From: Apium graveolens
Taxonomy: Eukaryota; Streptophyta; Magnoliopsida; Apiales; Apiaceae
NCBI RefSeq assembly: GCF_009905375.1
Contig: NC_133653.1
Location: 94,848,609-94,912,608 of the forward strand
Direction: 5' to 3'
DNA length: 64,000 nucleotides
The translations under genes were made by a program, and so were the position numbers. The notes beneath the pieces were generated by a model, which was not told the origin of the DNA, searched no databases, and saw only the letters and a list, made by a program, of their open reading frames with translations. This document shows, piece after piece, positions 57,854 to 64,000 of this stretch (position 1 is the first letter of the stretch; each line of letters opens with the position of its first letter).

Positions 57854-58918
57854 TCATGGAGAAGCGTTCAGATATTGTAATTGCTCGTTGCTATCTTCAT
57901 CATCGCTGTCAAAATCCCCCACTAAGGCCTTTTCCAATGCATCAGACATTAGCATGTGATCGAGTTCCGAAGTAACCGCAGAATCAATCACATCCACTTT
58001 TAAGCACTCCTCATCTTCTGTAGGGAATTTCATTGCCTTGAATACGTTGAAGGTCACATCCTGATCTTGGACCCGCATAGTAAGTTCCCCTTTTTGCACA
58101 TCTATCAAGGTACGGCCAGTAGCCAAGAAAGGCCTCCCCAAGATTATGGGAATCTCCTTATCTTCCTCAAAATCCAGAATAACAAAATCTGCAGGAAAGA
58201 AGAGCTTATCCACCTTGACGAGCACATCCTCAACTATGCCCCTTGGGTAAGTAATGGAACGGTCCGCCAATTGTAGCGACATGTATGTGGGTTTTGGATC
58301 AGGCAAATCCAGCTTTTTAAAGATCGACAAGGGCATCAGATTAATGCTTGCTCCCAAATCATAAAGGCACTTATCAAAATTTAGATTGCCAATGGTGCAA
58401 GGAATGGTGAAGCTTCCTGGATCTTTCAGTTTTGGTGGTAACTTTTGTTGCAGAACCGCGCTGCATTCTTCCGTGAAAGCAACGGTTTCAAGGTCATCCA
58501 GTTTCACCTTCCTTGAAAGAATAGTCTTCATAAACTTCGCATAACTAGGCATTTGTTCCAGCACCTCAGCAAAAGGTATATTGATGTGAAGTTTCTTGAA
58601 CGCCTCCAGAAACTTCCCGAACTGTCTATCCAGCTTTTGTTGCTGCAATCTCTTAGGAAAAGGTGGTGGAGGATAGAGCTGTTTCTCCCCTATATTAGCC
58701 TCAGGCAGAGTGTGTTCAACAGTAGTCTTCCTTGGTTCCGCCACTTTCTCCTTTTGCTTAGATTCTTCATCTCTAACTTCAGCTTCGACTTCTTTTGCCT
58801 TTTCAGCATCAGCTACTTTTCTAGACCTTAAGGTAATAGCCTTGACTTGCTCTTTAGCTTCCTTCCTGCCTGGTACTTCCGTGTCACTGGGAAGAGTGCC
58901 AGGTTGATGATTAAGCAC
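57854..58918 (-). pseudogene. pol: Athila gag-pol middle part with protease
   Basis: 354 open codons in the same frame as gag and pol. N-terminal part is Lys/Glu-rich (linker, KQKEKVAEPRKTT); the QLYPPPPFPKRLQQQKLDRQFGKF block is the usual Athila junction, given here in outline; the protease region has CLYDLGASINLMPLSIF (DLGA in place of DSGA) and IPIILGRPFLATG. It is closed by TGA at 57854-57856 and preceded by TAA at 58931-58933. Confidence 0.85.
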
Positions 58919-59065
58919 TGCATTGGCTAATTAACCGATTTGATTTTCCAAGGTCTTGATAGAAACCGCTTGACTCTTGCACAACATCTTAAGTTCCTCA
59001 AAATCAGCACTAGTAGGTGCAGCTGCACTTCCCTGTTGAGGATATGATTGCCTTGTAGCATACTG

Positions 59066-59728
59066 CTATGGTTGCTGGAATCCAGGTGGGTTAAACTGTT
59101 TACTTACTCCTTGCTGATATGTTGGCTGAATAGCATTCTGATTATTCCCCCAGCTGAAATTTGGATAATTTCTGTTGTTAGGATGATAGGTCGCTGGCAC
59201 AGGCTGCTGTTGTCGCTGATAATTATTCATATACTGAACAGATTCGTTGACAAGAGAACACTGATCCGTAGCATGAGAACCTGCACAAAGCTCACAAACC
59301 ATAGCTATTTGATTAACTCCATACGTAGCCAAAGAATCAACCTTCATTGATAGCGCTTGGAGCTGGGCTGCAATAGCGGTGGCTGCATCAACTTCCAGAA
59401 TACCTGCTACCTTGCCTGACGTCATCCTCTGAGTTGGGTTTTGATGCTCGTTTGCAGCCATTGTCTTGATAAGATTATACGCCTCAGTATAGCTTTTAGC
59501 CCATAAGGCGCCTCCAGCTGCTGCATCGAGCATGGGCCGAGATTGGGCCCCCAAACTATTATAAAAACCAGTGATTACCATCCAATCCGGCATTCCATGA
59601 TGTGGACATTTTCTCAACATTTCCTTGTAGCGTTCCCAAGCCTCGCACATAGATTCTGTAGGTTGCTGCGCAAACTGAGTAAGAGCACTCCTCATAGCAG
59701 CAGTCTTTGCCATTGGATAAAACTTCAC
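59066..59728 (-). pseudogene. gag: Athila gag, middle part
   Basis: 221 codons in frame with the start at 60223. Contains the capsid region (EAWERYKEMLRKCPHHGMPDW, FYNSLGAQSRPMLDAAAGG) and a zinc-binding CELCAGSHATDQC motif, then a Gln/Asn-rich tail. Bounded by TAA at 59738-59740 and TAG at 59066-59068, both of which replace probable glutamine codons. Confidence 0.85.
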
Positions 59729-59737
59729 CAGAAACTT

Positions 59738-60223
59738 TTATGCAAGATCTTGCCACGTAGTGATGGACCCAGCTGGTTCAGAATGTAACCAGTCTTTAGC
59801 CTTATCCCTCAGTGAGAATGGGAAAAGCCTCAACTTGATAGCCTCATCAGTCACGCCATTATACTTAAAAGTGCTGCAGATCTCGACAAAATTCCTTATG
59901 TGCATGTTGGGGTCTTCAGTTGCCGCTCCTCCAAAAGAAACCAAATTCTGCACCATCTGAATAGTGCCCGGCTTGATTTCAAAGGTGTTAGCTTGAATAG
60001 CCGGATGAAGGATGCTTGACTGAATGTCATCAATTTTAGGCCGAGAAAAATCCATAAGAGCTGGATCAGCTTGAATAATACGATCTCCCATGTTTACTGG
60101 TTCTTTCTGCTCAGTTCCTGAATCCGAATCCTCAAAATCTAACTTCTCCGGAGTATCAAGAACTTCGTCTTTCTCCTCAGCTGTATCTAAGGTCCTCTTG
60201 CGAGCACGAGAACGAGTTTGCAT
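59738..60223 (-). pseudogene. gag: Athila gag, N-terminal part
   Basis: 161 codons from the ATG at 60223: MQTRSRARKRTLDTAEEKDE, an acidic stretch, then the retrotransposon gag start (NFVEICSTFKYNGVTDEAIKLRLFPFSL, given in part; LRDKAKDWLHSEPAGSI). It ends at TAA (59738-59740). This is the true start of the 1,881-codon gag-pol frame that runs to 54581. Confidence 0.88.
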
Positions 60224-60340
60224 AAACGCTTGCTAAAGTACCTGAAACACAACCGAAAAGAGTAATTAACTACTACGTCCTAATCACTGAGTCCTAATGA
60301 CCAATGATGGTAAGTACATAAACTAAACAAATACGCCGAG

Positions 60341-60358
60341 TCCCCGGCAGCGGCGCCA
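60341..60358 (-). other. Athila primer-binding site
   Basis: The reverse complement TGGCGCCGCTGCCGGGGA matches tRNA-Asp, six bases inside the 5' LTR at 60365. Confidence 0.9.
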
Positions 60359-60364
60359 AAAACT

Positions 60365-61824
60365 TGTTAGGGCGAAATCACGCACTAATATTCACGCAAG
60401 TATACGCGTTCGCAAGTAATATAGAATACTTTCTAGTTCGTTCCCTCAGAGACTCAGACTAAGTTATTGTCTAATTAAACTCACTCACCAATGTATGATT
60501 ACTTCTCAATGTTAAGATAACACTTAAAATTGTTGATTAAATATTAACTATAATTAACTACTTAATTAACCACTTAACTAACTCTTCAATTTATCAATAA
60601 TAAAACACTCATGAGATCACAACTTTATTATTACTTCCTTCTATAGCCATTGTTATTACCTTTAGCATGTGACAGTGATGACATTAATCGAATAACACGA
60701 AACTGATAAAAGCCAACTTTCATTGTACTAATACCATTCTACCAAGCATCCACAATTAAGATAGAAGTTGAATAGTCATCAATTATGTTGAGTTCCTATA
60801 TGTCTACAGAAATTGACAACACAACGATTTAAGCACAAGTTATTCCTTTTGATTACATAGGGCAAATAAAACTGTTAGAGTTACCCACTAATCATGCACA
60901 ACGTACATGAACCTATGCTAGCATGGCAAGTTCTAAATCTCAAGATCCACTGTCGCTTCACAAGAGATTAACACCCTATCTTATATGTTCGTGACGCACA
61001 TAAGACGAATACGCACAACCAATACTAGATATCATGCAATCATCACACACTAAAGTATTAAACAATTAACTAAAGAATTCCATAATAAATCCGTTGCAAC
61101 CCCATGATCACGATTAGCCCATAATAGAACTTATCGCCATCATGGGTTCATATGAAATCATGATAAACAACACAAGAAAATAATAACTAAACTAATTATA
61201 TTAAAACAGAGTACGTCACAAGAGTAAATAAGTCAAAGCAAGAAAACTAGCATCCAACGTTACAACGAAACAAGAATCACAAGAAAATATGCTTCCCCTT
61301 CGCTGCAGTGTGCTAAATCGGTCTTCTTCCTTATCTCCTTCGCTCCTTGCGTAAAACACAATCTAAAACATAATCTCCTTCTTATTCTCTATGAAAACGT
61401 CTCAAATCTACTTATATAATAGTCCCATAAAACTCATATTACATAGAAGTTGGAAGCCAAACAGAAGTAGAAGTCTAAAATAATTCAGCTTTTTCCCCGA
61501 CCCTGCGCGGCCGCTCAGCATTTCTGCGCGGGCGCGCAAGGCTGCTGCGCGGCCGCTCAGCATTGCTGCGCGGGCGCGCAGGACCCTACTGGAAAAATTC
61601 CAGGTTTGCTCCGTTTCTTCGCCGTAATCTGCCCGTTCTTTTCCTCTCTCAATGGTGAACACATGCCAAGGCTTATTCTTGATGATTCCTCCTCCGAAAT
61701 GTAACTAATACCCTGAAATGCATAAACACTAGAAAAACGCATCAAATACACAAAATACTTGATTTCAAGACACCAATTTAAGCCATTTTAAGACGTTCTA
61801 AGTGGTATAAAATGCCACTTATCA
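60365..61824 (-). repeat. 5' LTR of Athila element E
   Basis: 1,460 bp, near-identical to 52005-53437. The 27-base size difference is due to one extra unit in the GC-rich block (about 61500-61585), where a TGCGCGGCCGCTCAGC module is repeated. It ends CTTATCA at 61824 and is followed by unrelated DNA. Confidence 0.92.
61500..61585. repeat. GC-rich self-complementary minisatellite in Athila LTR
   Basis: Two units of a GCGCGGCCGCTCAGCAT module alternate with GCGCGGGCGCGC modules; the other LTR has one unit fewer (53145-53195). Very GC- and CpG-rich against an AT-rich background and capable of strong stem-loops next to the putative TATA box. Confidence 0.75.
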
Positions 61825-62446
61825 ATTATTCATTTAAATATGTGCTTACGTATGTAATAAAACATGAAATAACTTAATAAATTACATAAAAATATTTCTA
61901 TTTCCATAAAAATAGATTTTAAAATTAAGGGTCGCGAGGCTCTTGTTAGAATATGCCTTGAATATGTTTTTTAAAGGGTTATCTGTTTTGAGCCTATTTT
62001 TATGGACTTTTCTGTAACCACCTAGAAAGTCCTATAAACTCTCGAGGACAAAATCTAAACGTATGATGTAATCTGTATCCTCAAGATCAATAAAAATTTT
62101 CTCTTCTGCCAGTTTGTGTTCTTTTCTTTACATTTATTATTATCTTTCTTGCATCCGTTATAACAAACATCTGTTGAGAGTATCAAGTATAAAGATCGGT
62201 TAACAGCTCGAGGGTACACTCAAAACAATATGGTAAAATAAATGAAAGCTAACTGAAATTTTGAATCTGGAGAATTTTGTTTTATGTTTGAAGAAATCTG
62301 GAAATCCTATATGACATTCAGAAAAACTATTAGTATTATATAAATATCCAGAGCTTTTTTTAGATTTTATTAAAGATTTACTTTTAGGGTTGAGATTTCC
62401 TCCAAATTGTTGATTTCCCACGTGTATCATTCAAATAAGGGTAGAT
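61825..62446. other. Non-coding DNA right of Athila, possibly element F continued
   Basis: AT-rich DNA starting ATTATTCATTTAAATATG, in style similar to the copia leader interrupted at 51601. Around 62080-62170 it has a CAATAAA signal followed by a pyrimidine-rich stretch and CCGTTATAACA, resembling the 3' end of a copia LTR. No ORF is supported. Confidence 0.35.
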
Positions 62447-63537
62447 TGTTGAGTAATATTAAAACTGTATATATTAACTCAACAAAGTCAGAATTGGTAG
62501 TACAGTATTAGAACAGTACTCGTAAATAATACTATGCAGGAATATACCCAAAATGAAGATTTGGTATATACACACAAACTACAATGAAGAAGCCTTCAAT
62601 AGAGCGCTGAGTGAAATTCATTAATATGTTCAGGCATCAAAAAGGGTCGAAGATAATCGAAGTGATTGTCAGGATTTAGTGTGAAAACTGGAAATTATAT
62701 CAGTGAAACTAGTTATATATGTCTAATAACATATTAAAGAACTTAAAACTAAGATATGAAGACTTTGAGCGAATGTTATACTTTTGTGAACCAAACTACT
62801 GCATTAGCGGTCAAGAGGTTTGCCAAGAAATATGAGTATAGACAAAAGAAATTGTAAGTTTATGAGGCATCCATGATAATGTCTTTAACAAGTCTATTTA
62901 CTTGTGTAGAAAATTTACTATGGGATCCTTACTTTTGAAACAATTCATTCTAGATTTGGACAATGGAGGAAATTCCCATACTTTATAAAGGTATAGTCGT
63001 AAAGATGTCTAGACTATTTCTAGAAGAAGATCATTGATCATTCCCTGAAAATCAAGAAGGATACCAAATAAAAGAGTTGCATAAAAAATAATAACTCACC
63101 AATTCATAAATTAAGAAGTCCGGACTGAACCAATCCAGAAGTGCCATAATGTATGAATTTTAGACCTCTGTTAGCTTATTCGAGAAGTGCACAATATACT
63201 GATCGGATAAATGCACAATGTAAGAATCGAGAAGTGGAAGTGTACTGATTCAAGAAGTGCAAAATGATCTAATTCGATAAGTATGATAAATCTGTTAAAA
63301 AAAGCTGATTCGAGAAGTATGCAAAATCGGATTCAAAAAGTCACCACATGAAGCCAATTGGAGAAGTTCTGCAGAGGCTAACTCAAGAAATGCATTTCTT
63401 TATCAGTTTACTCAGAATTATCGAATGAAAGACTTAGACAATCTATAAGTTCACAATAAGACAAACAACTGGAAGCTTTTCAAAAATAAAAGGTGATCAT
63501 CCTGTCAATCTATGAGTAATTTTTCACAGAACAAGGA
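62447..63537 (+). repeat. Probable copia-type LTR or LTR fragment
   Basis: Starts TGTTGAGTAATATT, with a partly inverted copy (AACTCAACA) ending ~38 bases later. Contains degenerate repeats with ATTCGAGAAGT-type cores at about 63110-63400. It is interrupted at 63538 by another LTR in reverse orientation. No PBS is visible, so family and end are uncertain. Confidence 0.4.
63110..63400 (+). repeat. Degenerate GATTCGAGAAGTGC repeats
   Basis: At least seven variants of (A)TTCGAGAAGT (TATTCGAGAAGTGC, ATTCAAGAAGTGC, ATTCGATAAGTAT, GATTCGAGAAGTAT, ATTGGAGAAGT and others) at irregular 20-45 base intervals. The reverse complement (ACTTCTCGAA) matches the unit start of the minisatellite at 839-1249. 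Confidence 0.6.
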
Positions 63538-64000
63538 TGTTGGGTAATGAATAAAACACATGGGGGTGAATGTGTTTTAGACAATTTTAATGGCTTTTTG
63601 ATTATCTTAAACTAGGTGAGCAAAGAAGATAAGAAATATAAAAATATTATGTTAACTGAACTAAAGACAGTGCACACAATATTTCAAAACTCACTTAATT
63701 TTATATAAAAATCAAGCTAGTGTTTTGCTACAAATTTATGGGTTCTTGGTATGTTAGGAACTCAGCTTTTCTCTTGAGAGTTACAAGATTTTCTAGATCT
63801 AATTTCTTACACATTGAAACAAAGCATCTGCTGTTTACTTTATAGGACAATAAACACAAATTTTACACAGCATGTAATAACATGTACTAAACCCTACTTT
63901 AAGTTAACTAAAACTTTCTATTTCTGGCTTAGTGTATCTTTGCAAATCGGGCATTTCTGTGACTTTACTTTGTCAATTAATCTTTTCCTTTGATCTTGTA
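63538..64000 (-). repeat. SIRE-like LTR 3' end (element continues off the right edge)
   Basis: Starts TGTTGGGTAATG on plus and is the approximate reverse complement of the C1 LTR at 34485-34940. No PBS lies to its left, so it is the outer (3') LTR of a minus-strand element, or a solo LTR, extending beyond the window. Confidence 0.8.

Larger units (their letters stand above)
51602..61824 (-). mobile_element. Element E: Athila Ty3/gypsy element with tandem partial copy
   Basis: LTRs at 52005-53437 and 60365-61824 are nearly identical apart from a GC-rich repeat-number difference. Between them lie a tRNA-Asp PBS, gag-pol in one frame, a 1.1-kb 3' non-coding region and a polypurine tract. RT/INT sequence and PBS identify Athila. 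No env-like ORF is present. Only four nonsense codons break gag-pol, so it is young. Flanks show no target duplication because the left end is a truncated internal segment. Confidence 0.9.

Overview
The window reads as a stretch of intergenic heterochromatin from a flowering plant, most likely a eudicot. It is built almost entirely of LTR retrotransposons nested into one another and in various stages of decay. I found no host gene, tRNA, rRNA or CRISPR array. The plant assignment rests on element lineages known only from plants: Tekay/Del-type chromovirus, Athila, SIRE/Maximus copia. It also rests on primer-binding sites matching plant initiator tRNA-Met and tRNA-Asp. An Apiaceae source is only a guess from the LTR style.

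Layout. 1-1511: the 5' end (gag start, PBS, LTR) of a minus-strand SIRE-like copia element running off the left edge; its LTR holds a ~37-bp minisatellite. 1512-3520: a short unexplained ORF, a fragment of the same copia LTR in the opposite orientation, and a truncated Ty3/gypsy LTR. 3521-18014: element A, a minus-strand Tekay-like Ty3/gypsy element with ~3.7-kb LTRs, a leader ORF, gag, PR-RT-RH-INT and a chromodomain, all broken. A second partial internal domain lies beyond its 3' LTR, making a tandem LTR-int-LTR-int(partial). 18015-19794 and 34131-34484: one AT-rich non-coding remnant, split by element B.

19795-34130: element B, a second minus-strand Tekay-like element with ~4.2-4.4-kb LTRs and a perfect 5-bp target duplication (ACAGA). 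Its two LTRs are nearly identical, so it inserted recently, yet its gag and pol are wrecked (the RT catalytic aspartates are gone). Its 257-codon leader ORF is still open. This is the most interesting item: a recently mobile, apparently non-autonomous family that has kept only a leader protein.

34485-46604: two plus-strand SIRE/Maximus copia copies. C1 is cut at the start of RNase H by the LTR of C2; C2 has its own RNase H deletion and an env-like third ORF, truncated. 46605-49181: a scrambled copia element (D) with pol on minus and a gag piece on plus. 49182-51601: LTR, PBS and leader of another copia (F); the leader carries four closely spaced 25-bp hairpins. 51602-61824: element E, a minus-strand Athila whose 1,881-codon gag-pol frame is interrupted by only four nonsense codons, all explicable as C-to-T changes. 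It too carries a truncated second leader-gag segment beyond its 3' LTR. 61825-64000: possible continuation of F, a plus-strand copia-type LTR, and the edge of a minus-strand SIRE-like LTR.

The elements do not work together as a pathway. They share an order of insertion (C2 into C1; F into a gag fragment; E into F; B into an older remnant) and a common signature of silencing: nonsense mutations of the type produced by deamination of methylated cytosine.
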